This document shows positions 13,835 through 20,878 of a DNA stretch of 64,000 nt, piece by piece; positions within the stretch are counted from its first letter, which is position 1, and every line of letters begins with the position of its first letter. The translations under genes and the position numbers were made by a program. The stretch is from a virus. The stretch covers positions 1-64,000 of the IMG/VR virus record IMGVR_UViG_3300008267_000022, one strand, 5' to 3'. A model generated the notes under the pieces. The model ran no database searches, was not told the origin of the DNA, and was given only the letters and a program-made list of their open reading frames with translations.

Positions 13835-14155
13835 ATCTTTTTTTTCTTTTAATATACGACTTTCTTTTTTAAATGATTGTTCCTCTGACTTAGCAAACAT
13901 ATGTTCATAGTACTCGCCATCATTTTGCCCATTATCATCCCCATCTCGAACCCATTTTATCTCGATAAGCTCACCCCCATCACGATCAGTATAATATTGA
14001 CCTGTAAATACTGCTTTTGCTCCTTTTTTAGCTGAGTATACACCTTGTGGGTCAAATTCTAATATGTCTCCTTTTTTAAATTTCATGTTTTGTTTTGGTT
14101 GTGGAAAATCCCCATCTGATAGTTGGGGGTCATCCCATGATGAATAATTACTCAT
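13532..14155 (-). CDS. Two fused small proteins, 207 aa
   Basis: One uninterrupted frame, but it reads through a complete promoter (13851-13883). Residues 1-90 (ending HMFAKSEEQ) look like a small beta-rich protein starting MSNYSSWDDPQ. Residues 108-207 begin MKTFNFEKGK right after a normal leader. At the point where other genes here read GAG GAA TAA, this one reads GAG GAA CAA, so loss of the stop probably joined two genes and turned the intergenic promoter into a linker. Confidence 0.7.
   Translation of the reverse strand: MSNYSSWDDPQLSDGDFPQPKQNMKFKKGDILEFDPQGVYSAKKGAKAVFTGQYYTDRDGGELIEIKWVRDGDDNGQNDGEYYEHMFAKSEEQSFKKESRILKEKKDMKTFNFEKGKTALIHYFDHQFEMAEEGALMCIHSMLSMDSIGREVESFNLYEKDYIDRVVAIKNASTLKEIFDLIEDTNLENDDEVIIDFFMHEEDEKNS
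13851..13883 (-). promoter_or_regulatory. Promoter translated inside a fused gene
   Basis: GGAAC at 13879-13883, 20-base spacer, CGTATA at 13853-13858, followed by an A-rich leader and ATG at 13834; the entire element is open in frame with the upstream gene. Confidence 0.75.
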
Positions 14156-14157
14156 TG

Positions 14158-14301
14158 TTAAAATTCAATTTCAAAGTTTAATTTTCTGCATCTCGCTTCA
14201 ATAGCTTTTTTACTGCTATTTTTAATTCCTAACCATTCCGCTACTTGCATTTGGTTATCAAACCATCTTGAATTACTAATACTTGTTTTTAATCGTATCA
14301 T
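14158..14301 (-). CDS. Small basic protein, 47 aa
   Basis: Start at 14299-14301. Residues 13-40 (WFDNQMQVAEWLGIKNSSKK...) look like a small helix-turn-helix. It follows the gene at 14318-14596 without its own promoter. Confidence 0.65.
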   Translation of the reverse strand: MIRLKTSISNSRWFDNQMQVAEWLGIKNSSKKAIEARCRKLNFEIEF

Positions 14302-14317
14302 AACTTTTCTTTTTTAA

Positions 14318-14596
14318 TTACCAATGGTTTCCGTTATTTCTTGATGGGTTTTGTGCAAATGCTTCTTTACACATCATTTCTACATGATTATCTTTAAACG
14401 CACCCCAAGGAACAAACCCTAAATATGTTCCATAAGTGTACCCATATGTATTAACTTTAACAATTTGTTTTAGTATATCCATTTCCTCATCTGTTTTAGC
14501 TATTTGTTCAGCTGAGATTGTACGTAATTGACCATATCTGTCACAACCGCTTGTTTTGTAATGGTTAATTAATTTTTTTTCAATTTCATGTCTCAT
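14318..14596 (-). CDS. Hypothetical protein, 92 aa
   Basis: A helical N-terminus, then a Gly/Tyr-rich region (TYGYTYGTYLGFVPWGAF). No family recognised. Own promoter at 14622-14655. Confidence 0.7.
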   Translation of the reverse strand: MRHEIEKKLINHYKTSGCDRYGQLRTISAEQIAKTDEEMDILKQIVKVNTYGYTYGTYLGFVPWGAFKDNHVEMMCKEAFAQNPSRNNGNHW

Positions 14597-14621
14597 AACC
14601 TTTATTTTTTAATTATACCTG

Positions 14622-14655
14622 AAATATACGAAAGCTCTCTTAATTGAGAGCTTCC
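14622..14655 (-). promoter_or_regulatory. Promoter with terminator in spacer
   Basis: GGAAG at 14651-14655 and CGTATA at 14625-14630, 20 bases apart, for the gene starting at 14596; the spacer is a perfect terminator stem. Confidence 0.75.
14631..14653 (-). terminator. Terminator nested in a promoter
   Basis: AAGCTCTC and GAGAGCTT form a perfect stem around AATTAA on the minus strand, followed by T. It ends the gene at 14640-15413 and overlaps its stop codon. Confidence 0.8.
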
Positions 14656-15413
14656 TTTTTAACTTGTTTTGAAAACTGTTCTAACAATTCCTCTGGACTT
14701 AAATTATCATATTCAACATCTTTTTTCTTAAACATAACATCTCTGTCATTGTATGAATCAATTCGAAATTCAATGAAACTACCTGATTCAAATTCAACCT
14801 TAACTGTATCAAACGAACCATAATACTTTGCATAGTCACGTCCACTTGTAACTGTAGCTGAAGGGTACAATGTTTTATATTTTTCAAGTGTAGCATTTAG
14901 CAATGCAGTTGTTTTGTTATATTCTTCAAATCGACGTTTTTCCTTTTCATTATGCTCCAACAATTTAGTTAATAATGTACTTGGTTTAACATAACGAGAT
15001 TGTTCTTGAATACTCCATGATTGTATTTTGTCTCGTTGAACATCAAAACCAAACACACCATCTTTTAATTCTTTAGTTGTTGTATCAAAACGTTTACCTA
15101 ACAAACTAACCCCACCTGTACAGAACTTTGCTGTAACTTCAGTTTCAAATTGAGTTTGATTGTAACTATAACCTAATGTTACTTTACGTGTGTCAGTGAA
15201 TGATTTGAAATCGTTTTTGAAATGAACATCTTTAACAAATCCTGCATCAATGAGCATCTTTTCAATTCGTTGACGTTCATTTTCATGGGATGTGGTGCTT
15301 TTTTCTTGGTTAGCAATGTATGTATCAACTTGTTTTTGTTGGTCAGGTGTTAACAACACACCTGCAAATAAATCCAATTGATTTGGATCCTTAATTTCTT
15401 CTAAATTTTCCAT
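14640..15413 (-). CDS. Hypothetical protein, 257 aa
   Basis: One of the larger proteins of the small-gene region. Residues 30-60 and 150-190 are helical with charged heptads; between and after them lie predicted strands. No catalytic motif or family recognised. It is bounded by its own promoter and a nested terminator. Confidence 0.8.
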   Translation of the reverse strand: MENLEEIKDPNQLDLFAGVLLTPDQQKQVDTYIANQEKSTTSHENERQRIEKMLIDAGFVKDVHFKNDFKSFTDTRKVTLGYSYNQTQFETEVTAKFCTGGVSLLGKRFDTTTKELKDGVFGFDVQRDKIQSWSIQEQSRYVKPSTLLTKLLEHNEKEKRRFEEYNKTTALLNATLEKYKTLYPSATVTSGRDYAKYYGSFDTVKVEFESGSFIEFRIDSYNDRDVMFKKKDVEYDNLSPEELLEQFSKQVKKEALN

Positions 15414-15436
15414 AACCTTTATTTTTTAATTTATTT

Positions 15437-15470
15437 AAATATACGAAATTGATTTTAAAATAGAGTTTCC
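15437..15470 (-). promoter_or_regulatory. GGAAA-N20-CGTATA promoter
   Basis: GGAAA at 15466-15470 and CGTATA at 15440-15445 for the gene starting at 15413. Confidence 0.75.
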
Positions 15471-15824
15471 TTATCTTTGAAAACAATAACTAAAACTCTC
15501 TTGATAATCATCATTACTAGCCATTTCCCTTAATTTATCAGCAGTAACAGAATTATAAAAATCTTCACCACGACCAACTACATCATAAACCAAATCACTC
15601 CAGCTATCATCACTAACATCAAAACCGGGCCCTCCATCTCTACCTAACCAAGCATCATGGTATATTTTAGATAATGTTTTGGCCTTTTCATGTACAAATT
15701 CTTTTAATTCTTTAAAAGTTTTATCATCTAAACTAGATAATTCTACTTCTATTCTTCGGTAACTATGATCAGATTTCCATTTTGTAGCTTCGATTAGTTC
15801 CCAATTTTTCTTTTCGTTTGTCAT
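15471..15824 (-). CDS. Hypothetical protein, 117 aa
   Basis: Helical protein with an acidic, aromatic middle (GPGFDVSDDSWSDLVYDVVG). No own promoter; it lies five bases after the gene at 15830-16024. Family not recognised. Confidence 0.75.
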   Translation of the reverse strand: MTNEKKNWELIEATKWKSDHSYRRIEVELSSLDDKTFKELKEFVHEKAKTLSKIYHDAWLGRDGGPGFDVSDDSWSDLVYDVVGRGEDFYNSVTADKLREMASNDDYQESFSYCFQR

Positions 15825-15829
15825 AATTC

Positions 15830-16024
15830 TTATTTTAGGTATTTAACTCTTCTAGTTTTGATTTCGTCTTTATCATATCCATCTTTGACAAGTTGCATAA
15901 TTAACTGTCGTTTTGAATGATATGCTACATTGTGAATAGCAATCCCACCTTCAACCCAAATGTCGTAACCAATATTGGTCCAACTTTCTTCATAATGATA
16001 ACCCATAAACATTGTTACACCCAT
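15830..16024 (-). CDS. Hypothetical protein, 64 aa
   Basis: A Tyr/Trp-rich beta N-terminus followed by a basic C-terminal helix. First gene of a two-gene unit with a promoter at 16050-16083. Confidence 0.7.
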   Translation of the reverse strand: MGVTMFMGYHYEESWTNIGYDIWVEGGIAIHNVAYHSKRQLIMQLVKDGYDKDEIKTRRVKYLK

Positions 16025-16049
16025 AACTCTTATTTTTTAATTATACATC

Positions 16050-16083
16050 AAATATACGAAGTTAATTTTTATTAAGTAGTTCC
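16050..16083 (-). promoter_or_regulatory. GGAAC-N20-CGTATA promoter
   Basis: GGAAC at 16079-16083 and CGTATA at 16053-16058 for the gene starting at 16024. Both overlap the end of the phosphoesterase gene. Confidence 0.75.
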
Positions 16084-16568
16084 TCTAATGATTTTGGTTT
16101 ATAATCTACATGTTCACAAGAAACACAAATGTAACGGTAATCTATTTCTTCCCAACCATCAAGCATTTTCATTACTTGCTTTTCATGAATATGGCCATGT
16201 ATGTTTTTTGGAAAGCGGTATTCAAGTTCCATTGGATGAATTGGGCAATGTGTTAATATAAAACCTTTATACTGTACCATTCCTGTTACGCTAACAACGT
16301 GTTCAAGTAATTTATGAACATCTTGACGGCGATCATGGTTTCCCATTACAACATGCTTCATACCATTTAATTGGTCAAGTAAGTGGTATGGGGCTGATTT
16401 TTCCATTGTTACATCACCTAAAATATAGGTAATGTCTCGTTTAGTTACCACACTATTCCATTGAGTAATAGCATACTCATCATGTTCCTCTACAGTTGAG
16501 AAACCACGTTTAATAGCCATGTTAGTATGGCCTAAATGTAAATCTGCTATAAATCGAACAACACTCAT
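16062..16568 (-). CDS. Calcineurin-like metallophosphoesterase
   Basis: 168 residues with all motifs of the Metallophos family in order: DLHLGH (residues 9-14), GDV near 50, GNHDR near 75, HCP near 107 and HGHIH near 124. These bind two metal ions at the active site. The short length is typical of YfcE-like or phage phosphodiesterases; the natural substrate is unknown. It belongs to a four-gene unit read from the promoter at 17475-17507. Confidence 0.9.
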   Translation of the reverse strand: MSVVRFIADLHLGHTNMAIKRGFSTVEEHDEYAITQWNSVVTKRDITYILGDVTMEKSAPYHLLDQLNGMKHVVMGNHDRRQDVHKLLEHVVSVTGMVQYKGFILTHCPIHPMELEYRFPKNIHGHIHEKQVMKMLDGWEEIDYRYICVSCEHVDYKPKSLEELLNKN

Positions 16569-16577
16569 TTTTTTATA

Positions 16578-16898
16578 TTAAGCAGTTAACCAATTTGTAT
16601 CATCCATCAATTGGATAGATTCACTACCATCATACTCGTTGATGATGAATTTTGCACCCTCAGGTACCCATACAATATTTAAGTCGGCAATACCACCTGA
16701 ATATGCGTCAGGGTATTTTTTTTCTACATATGTTATTGCGTCTTGGGTTGTTCCATTTTCAATTAGGTCAACCAAAGTAGGGTCAAATATGGCTTCAACC
16801 GGAGCACCCCATGTAAGAAACCCTGCACCCCAACCATAAGATACTAATACTGCTACTTTTCCGTCTCGAACTACTTTTTTCATATTATTCATTTTCAA
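16578..16898 (-). CDS. Hypothetical protein, 106 aa
   Basis: Contains VSYGWGAGFLTWGAPVEAIFDP, a pattern found in small phage and bacterial proteins of unknown role. The start may be the ATG at 16898 or an in-frame ATG a few codons later; either overlaps the upstream gene. Confidence 0.75.
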   Translation of the reverse strand: MKMNNMKKVVRDGKVAVLVSYGWGAGFLTWGAPVEAIFDPTLVDLIENGTTQDAITYVEKKYPDAYSGGIADLNIVWVPEGAKFIINEYDGSESIQLMDDTNWLTA

Positions 16899-17127
16899 AA
16901 TTTGACGTAACTACTAATCGCTCAGGTAAATACTCTATTTGGCCTGCGCATTGGTTATATTTTGGATAATTTTTATTTTCTAACAACTCAAAATAACATT
17001 TACCATCTTGAGTATAAAGCAATTTACCTCTAAAAGTGGAAAATAGGTTAGTAACTAACACTTTTCCAATCATGTCTTTTAGATTAGCGTTTACTTCAAT
17101 CCTCGGTGTTATCTTGTTTCTGCCCAT
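16885..17127 (-). CDS. Hypothetical beta-rich protein, 80 aa
   Basis: Alternating strands, no motif recognised. The chosen ATG overlaps the upstream gene by 32 bases; a start at residue 19 would shorten the overlap. Confidence 0.65.
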   Translation of the reverse strand: MGRNKITPRIEVNANLKDMIGKVLVTNLFSTFRGKLLYTQDGKCYFELLENKNYPKYNQCAGQIEYLPERLVVTSNFENE

Positions 17128-17455
17128 TGTTTAATTTATCTAAATCTTCTTTTAATCGTTCTATAAATGATTCTTCACCATCATCTCCACTCATATACCA
17201 ATCAATTCTATGAGCATATATTTGGGCAATGCGAAGTACTTTTACTGCTTCTTTAAATGCTTCAATAATTTCATCTTGATGCTTATAATGAAATTTATCT
17301 TCAGGGTATTTTTCGTACCAATCTGGGTCTCTCCATCGTTCTTCATCTAGCTCACGTTTGGTTTTTTCTCGGCCATTATCTCTAATGCATTGCTCAATTT
17401 CATCAGCAATATAACCAATTTTATATTGGTCGTAATTAAAAGCTCCTCCTGACAT
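17096..17455 (-). CDS. Conserved phage protein, MSGGAFNY family
   Basis: 119 residues beginning MSGGAFNYDQYKIGYIADEI. This opening is shared by a family of small helical phage and bacterial proteins with no known function. Charged and Trp/Tyr-rich. First gene of a four-gene unit. Confidence 0.8.
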   Translation of the reverse strand: MSGGAFNYDQYKIGYIADEIEQCIRDNGREKTKRELDEERWRDPDWYEKYPEDKFHYKHQDEIIEAFKEAVKVLRIAQIYAHRIDWYMSGDDGEESFIERLKEDLDKLNNGQKQDNTED

Positions 17456-17472
17456 TGTTTTATTTTTTGTGG

Positions 17473-18054
17473 TTAATATACGAATTCTATTTTATCTTTT
17501 AATACCCTTTTCAAATTAGCTTTAGCTTTAAATAAATTTGATTTAGATGTACCTTCACTGATGCCTAATTCATTTGCAATTTCAGCATGAGAATATTCTT
17601 CAATAACATACATGTTAAATACTATTCTATAAGCAGGAGATAATTTAGCTACTGCTTCTAACATTAACTTAGTAACCCTTTGTTGATCACCTTGCAATTC
17701 AAAATCATATATCTCATCATGATCAGTTGTTTTAAACATACTATCCTGGTCACTTAATGTTATTTTTCGTTTTCGTTTTCGTTCTCTAAGCTTATCAATT
17801 GCTAGATTAACAATGATTCTTTTCATCCAGAACCAAATGTCAACTGTAAAGTTATATGTTGATAGTTTATTAAATATTTTAATAAACCCTTCTTGGAGTA
17901 CTTCATTAGCATCATCTTCATTCCCCATATACCGATAACTAAGAGACATTAATCGACCAGCATAGGTATCAAATAGGATTTTTTGGGATTTTCTATCATT
18001 GTTGATGCACCCTTTAACGATATCTTCTATTTTATTTTTAACTTGGTAATCCAT
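17473..18054 (-). CDS. ECF-type RNA polymerase sigma factor
   Basis: 193 residues, the usual size for this group. Region 2 spans about residues 26-95 (LSYRYMGNEDDANEVLQEGF, then WFWMKRIIVNLAIDKLRERK), with core-binding and -10 recognition elements. A short acidic linker leads to region 4 (about 135-185), with the helix-turn-helix EYSHAEIANELGISEGTSKS that reads the -35 box. Regions 1 and 3 are absent, as expected for ECF sigmas. No anti-sigma gene is adjacent. Its promoter (18072-18105) carries the same two-box motif as its neighbours, suggesting autoregulation. It should bind host core polymerase and redirect it to phage promoters. Confidence 0.92.
   Translation of the reverse strand: MDYQVKNKIEDIVKGCINNDRKSQKILFDTYAGRLMSLSYRYMGNEDDANEVLQEGFIKIFNKLSTYNFTVDIWFWMKRIIVNLAIDKLRERKRKRKITLSDQDSMFKTTDHDEIYDFELQGDQQRVTKLMLEAVAKLSPAYRIVFNMYVIEEYSHAEIANELGISEGTSKSNLFKAKANLKRVLKDKIEFVY
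17475..17507 (-). promoter_or_regulatory. GGGTA-N20-CGTATA promoter in sigma gene end
   Basis: GGGTA at 17503-17507 and CGTATA at 17477-17482, 20 bases apart, for the gene starting at 17455. The CGTATATTAA box encodes the last residues and stop of the sigma factor. Confidence 0.65.
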
Positions 18055-18071
18055 AACTCTTATTTTTACTT

Positions 18072-18105
18072 AAATATACAACTTTATCTTAATTAAAAAA
18101 TATCC
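18072..18105 (-). promoter_or_regulatory. GGATA-N20-TGTATA promoter of the sigma gene
   Basis: GGATA at 18101-18105 and TGTATA at 18075-18080, 20 bases apart, just upstream of the sigma factor start at 18054 and just after the terminator at 18112-18147. Confidence 0.7.
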
Positions 18106-18111
18106 TTTGAT

Positions 18112-18147
18112 AAAAAACCTGCCGCACGCTTGCAGTCGCACGGCAGG
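18112..18147 (-). terminator. Strong intrinsic terminator
   Basis: On the minus strand CCTGCCGTGCG pairs with CGTGCGGCAGG (two G-T pairs) around an 8-base loop, followed by TTTTTT. It ends the transcript carrying DUF932 and the tRNA-like element. Confidence 0.92.
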
Positions 18148-18173
18148 AAAAGAAACGGTTATGAAGCGTTTTG

Positions 18174-18245
18174 TAGTCAGGGTGGGATTCGAACCCACGG
18201 GTACCTATCACTTTTCGATTTATTAAATCTTATAGTAACCTGACC
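18174..18245 (-). tRNA. Aberrant tRNA-like element, 72 nt
   Basis: The acceptor strands GGTCAGG and CCTGACT pair fully (one G-T), with discriminator A. The T-arm is canonical (GTGGG, TTCGAAT loop, CCCAC). The 41 bases between acceptor and T-arm form no normal D-arm and no 7-base anticodon loop; instead CTAT...ATAG encloses GATTT-AAT-AAATC. It may be a degenerate tRNA or an RNA keeping only the tRNA top half. A terminator follows. Confidence 0.45.
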
Positions 18246-18311
18246 TACCCCGAATTTTCTAGTAGCGGCACTTTTACGCGGCCGTCGGTTCTACTTGCGA
18301 CGATTTTTTGC

Positions 18312-19115
18312 TTAGGCAGCTGTATATTCAGCTGCCATTGCAAATAATTTTTGGTTAATTTCCATATCTTGTTTGAAATTCTTTACTTTACGTGCTTTTC
18401 TAGATTTAGCTCCTGACATGTATGTAAAGTCTCCATCCAAAATTTTCTCTTGGATTACATTAAACACTGACCATAAGTCGCTTCCTTTATCTTCTGGTCG
18501 AGTTGGTTCTAGTAATTTGTCTAAATCGAAACTCATTCCTTCTACTTGATCTTCAGTAAATCTTGTTGTGAGTGCTTTCTTAGCTAGTTCTTTTGCTTGA
18601 TCTTCTGATAATTGGATTTGTTTCATTTTATTCATTGACTCAACTGTCAGTGGTAGTTGTTCAACCATGGCACGAACTTGTTCTTGTAGTTCCTCAAATG
18701 TGTAACCCATATGACGAATTTTTACATTTTCAAATTCCTGTGTTGAAATAACTAGTCCATTCTCACAAACCATTCTAAATAAACCAGCGGTGAATGTAAA
18801 TGCATTCTTCCCATCATTTGAATTAGTTAATAGGATTTGTGGGAATACTGTATCACCATCTGATCCATTGATTACTACATCAGGGTTTCTAAACACGACT
18901 AAATGTTTTTGGTAACCTTGGCCTTTACGGGCTTTAACTTGTTTGGCATCAACTACTCCCCAACCTAATTGTTCCATATCCTCAATCACTCTGTGAGTTG
19001 GGATGTGAATAAATTTGCTTGATACAGTCGGTGCTGCACTTGTTGTGAAAATTGAGTTAGCGCGTTGCTTAACTTCGTCCATTTTCAAAAATCCATCTTT
19101 GCTTAAATCTAACAT
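18312..19115 (-). CDS. DUF932-family protein
   Basis: 267 residues. The centre has the hallmark FRMVCENGLVIS (about residues 118-129) with a preceding TFTAGL strand, and a C-terminal FNVIQEKI helix, typical of DUF932 / phage-plasmid proteins (TIGR03299-like). The family is common on phages and plasmids; its function is not established. A paralogue is at 20879-21652. Own promoter; the transcript probably continues into the tRNA-like element. Confidence 0.85.
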   Translation of the reverse strand: MLDLSKDGFLKMDEVKQRANSIFTTSAAPTVSSKFIHIPTHRVIEDMEQLGWGVVDAKQVKARKGQGYQKHLVVFRNPDVVINGSDGDTVFPQILLTNSNDGKNAFTFTAGLFRMVCENGLVISTQEFENVKIRHMGYTFEELQEQVRAMVEQLPLTVESMNKMKQIQLSEDQAKELAKKALTTRFTEDQVEGMSFDLDKLLEPTRPEDKGSDLWSVFNVIQEKILDGDFTYMSGAKSRKARKVKNFKQDMEINQKLFAMAAEYTAA

Positions 19116-19143
19116 AACCTTTACTTTTTTTAAATTAATACTT

Positions 19144-19177
19144 AAATATACAAACTTTATTTTTAAAACTTTTTTCC
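19144..19177 (-). promoter_or_regulatory. GGAAA-N20-TGTATA promoter
   Basis: GGAAA at 19173-19177 and TGTATA at 19147-19152 for the DUF932 gene starting at 19115. Confidence 0.75.
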
Positions 19178-19180
19178 CTT

Positions 19181-19327
19181 TTAAAAATTACCCATTGACA
19201 TAAACATTTTATACAGCATATGCTCTTCATAAGCTAAACATTCATCATATGAACCTTGAAATAAAACAGAGTTATCTGATGAGTTTATTACTTGGTAAGT
19301 ATTGTTTATTAAATGAACTACTTCCAT
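19181..19327 (-). CDS. Hypothetical protein, 48 aa
   Basis: Start at 19325-19327. Product begins MEVVHLINNTYQVINSSDNS and ends in a Met-rich helix. Unrecognised. Confidence 0.7.
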   Translation of the reverse strand: MEVVHLINNTYQVINSSDNSVLFQGSYDECLAYEEHMLYKMFMSMGNF

Positions 19328-19354
19328 AACTTTATTTTTTTAAATTTATACCTT

Positions 19355-19388
19355 AAATATACAAACAATATTTTAATCAAAAAATCCC
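19355..19388 (-). promoter_or_regulatory. GGGAT-N20-TGTATA promoter
   Basis: GGGAT at 19384-19388 and TGTATA at 19358-19363 for the gene starting at 19327. Confidence 0.65.
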
Positions 19389-19392
19389 CTCT

Positions 19393-19743
19393 CTACTTCC
19401 AGAGAAATTGAATTAAAAGTATACCTAGAGCCAATGTTAAGCATGTTAGTGTTTTTAATGTAAGTACTTCTCCAAATACACTCCAACTAAATATAGTAAA
19501 TACTATTGTGCCGATGCTAAATCCAATTAGGCGAGATGGCCATATTTCTCCCTCAAATGCTGTTACCATGTGTTTTACAGAAAACATAAACATCATTGAA
19601 ATAGGAATACCCATCAATACTACCACCCAATAATGATTTTTAAACCAATCAAATTTAAGTGAGCCTTGTAATTGGAAGAATGTAGCTACTTGGGCTAAAA
19701 ACCCAAAAAACATTCCTAATATAAGTGATCCTATGTTATTCAT
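19393..19743 (-). CDS. Four-span membrane protein, 116 aa
   Basis: Four hydrophobic helices at about residues 5-23, 37-57, 72-90 and 97-115, the size and layout of EmrE/SMR-like or DMT-type small membrane proteins. The Glu of SMR transporters in helix 1 is missing, so transport is doubtful. It overlaps the upstream gene by ATGA. Confidence 0.75.
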   Translation of the reverse strand: MNNIGSLILGMFFGFLAQVATFFQLQGSLKFDWFKNHYWVVVLMGIPISMMFMFSVKHMVTAFEGEIWPSRLIGFSIGTIVFTIFSWSVFGEVLTLKTLTCLTLALGILLIQFLWK

Positions 19744-20087
19744 TTATAAAATTTACTATCATCAATTTCTACCTCAAAATCATCATCAACTGATTCCCAT
19801 TCATCTTTAATTAATTCAATAACATCTTCATCTTCATCTCTATATTCAGGCAATAAACCTAATTTCTCTACCATCCACCAAGCTCTGTCTTTATATGTGT
19901 TGATTGAAATTCCATCCAAATATTTAATTCCTCTTTCTGTTAATATTGACAAATGAGCAATTAAATCACAAGTTAAATAGTCTAATTCTTCTAAGTCAGG
20001 GTTTTTTTCTTTTGCTTTTGCTTTAATAGTTTCCCACTTATCCCAAATGATGCTTTTTTCTATTCTAAATGATTTCTTTTTCTTCAT
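19740..20087 (-). CDS. Hypothetical acidic protein, 115 aa
   Basis: A basic N-terminus and a strongly acidic C-terminus (EDEDVIELIKDEWESVDDDFE). No motif recognised. Part of the unit read from 20844-20875. Confidence 0.75.
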   Translation of the reverse strand: MKKKKSFRIEKSIIWDKWETIKAKAKEKNPDLEELDYLTCDLIAHLSILTERGIKYLDGISINTYKDRAWWMVEKLGLLPEYRDEDEDVIELIKDEWESVDDDFEVEIDDSKFYK

Positions 20088-20092
20088 AACCT

Positions 20093-20341
20093 TTATTTTA
20101 CTATTCTATTCGTTAATAAATTAATTAGTGCCTGCACTTCACCAAATTCATAAAATCTTATATATGGATCTGTATTGAAGAATTCAACATACCAATTACC
20201 GTCTTTTATTTCTTCGTTTGTTGGTGTTATAAATGTCAGTCCATCTACAATATCTAAAACATAATAGTAAGACTCGTCTTCATCGTGTTCTCTAATTTCT
20301 TCACTTCTTAGTCCTAATAAGATAATTTCTCTTTCTGTCAT
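20093..20341 (-). CDS. Hypothetical acidic protein, 82 aa
   Basis: Alpha/beta, acidic, aromatic; family unrecognised. It abuts the lipoprotein gene upstream. Confidence 0.7.
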   Translation of the reverse strand: MTEREIILLGLRSEEIREHDEDESYYYVLDIVDGLTFITPTNEEIKDGNWYVEFFNTDPYIRFYEFGEVQALINLLTNRIVK

Positions 20342-20342
20342 T

Positions 20343-20579
20343 TTACTTGGTTTTTACAATGCTATATGTTCCCTTCTTAATTACATATGGAGGGTTAATT
20401 CTTACTTTACTACTATCACTATTAAAATAATATACAGTATCCCCATCAAAACTTATTGTATCGGTATACCAAATAGCTGGGTGTGGTCCTTCTTTGGTTT
20501 TTGTTGTTCCTTCAATTTTGTACAAATTTTCTTTGTTTGTACATGATGCTAATAATAGAATTAATGCTAATTTTTTCAT
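20343..20579 (-). CDS. Small lipoprotein, 78 aa
   Basis: A signal peptide MKKLALILLLASC ends in a lipobox with Cys at residue 13, so the mature protein should be lipid-anchored. The mature part is a small beta domain. Phage lipoproteins at the envelope often block superinfection; that role is inference only. Confidence 0.75.
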   Translation of the reverse strand: MKKLALILLLASCTNKENLYKIEGTTKTKEGPHPAIWYTDTISFDGDTVYYFNSDSSKVRINPPYVIKKGTYSIVKTK

Positions 20580-20818
20580 GTGTTTTCTTCTTTTAAATAG
20601 TCTCTAATAATTGCTGCTAATTCATATAATTCTTCACCAACTGCATGATGCATCATATCTTCTATTAGTTTATTTATGTCCCCCTCAAACTCGTCATCTA
20701 ATAAACTTTGTAGTATGATTTTATCTTTTTGTGATAATTTACTACCTTTTATTACGGGATGCATATTCATATTACTAGCGATTATTAAATTCATTATCCT
20801 ACTTTCGTTTTCATCCAT
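20576..20818 (-). CDS. Hypothetical helical protein, 80 aa
   Basis: Acidic, helical, no motif. First gene of a five-gene unit behind a promoter-terminator composite. Confidence 0.7.
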   Translation of the reverse strand: MDENESRIMNLIIASNMNMHPVIKGSKLSQKDKIILQSLLDDEFEGDINKLIEDMMHHAVGEELYELAAIIRDYLKEENT

Positions 20819-20843
20819 AACCTTTATTTTTTATTTATACTAT

Positions 20844-20875
20844 AATATACGAAAACCCTCTTACGAGGGTTTTCC
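20844..20875 (-). promoter_or_regulatory. Promoter with terminator in spacer
   Basis: GGAAA at 20871-20875 and CGTATA at 20846-20851, 19 bases apart, for the gene starting at 20818; spacer occupied by a terminator. Confidence 0.75.
20852..20873 (-). terminator. Terminator nested in a promoter
   Basis: AAAACCCTC and GAGGGTTTT pair perfectly around GTAA. It ends the DUF932 gene at 20879-21652. Confidence 0.85.
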
Positions 20876-20878
20876 TTT

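Noticed and set aside
18174-18306. tmRNA
   Set aside because: The 5' end lacks the GGGG...TTCGAC signature and there is no tag-peptide frame; the distance between acceptor strands is tRNA-like.
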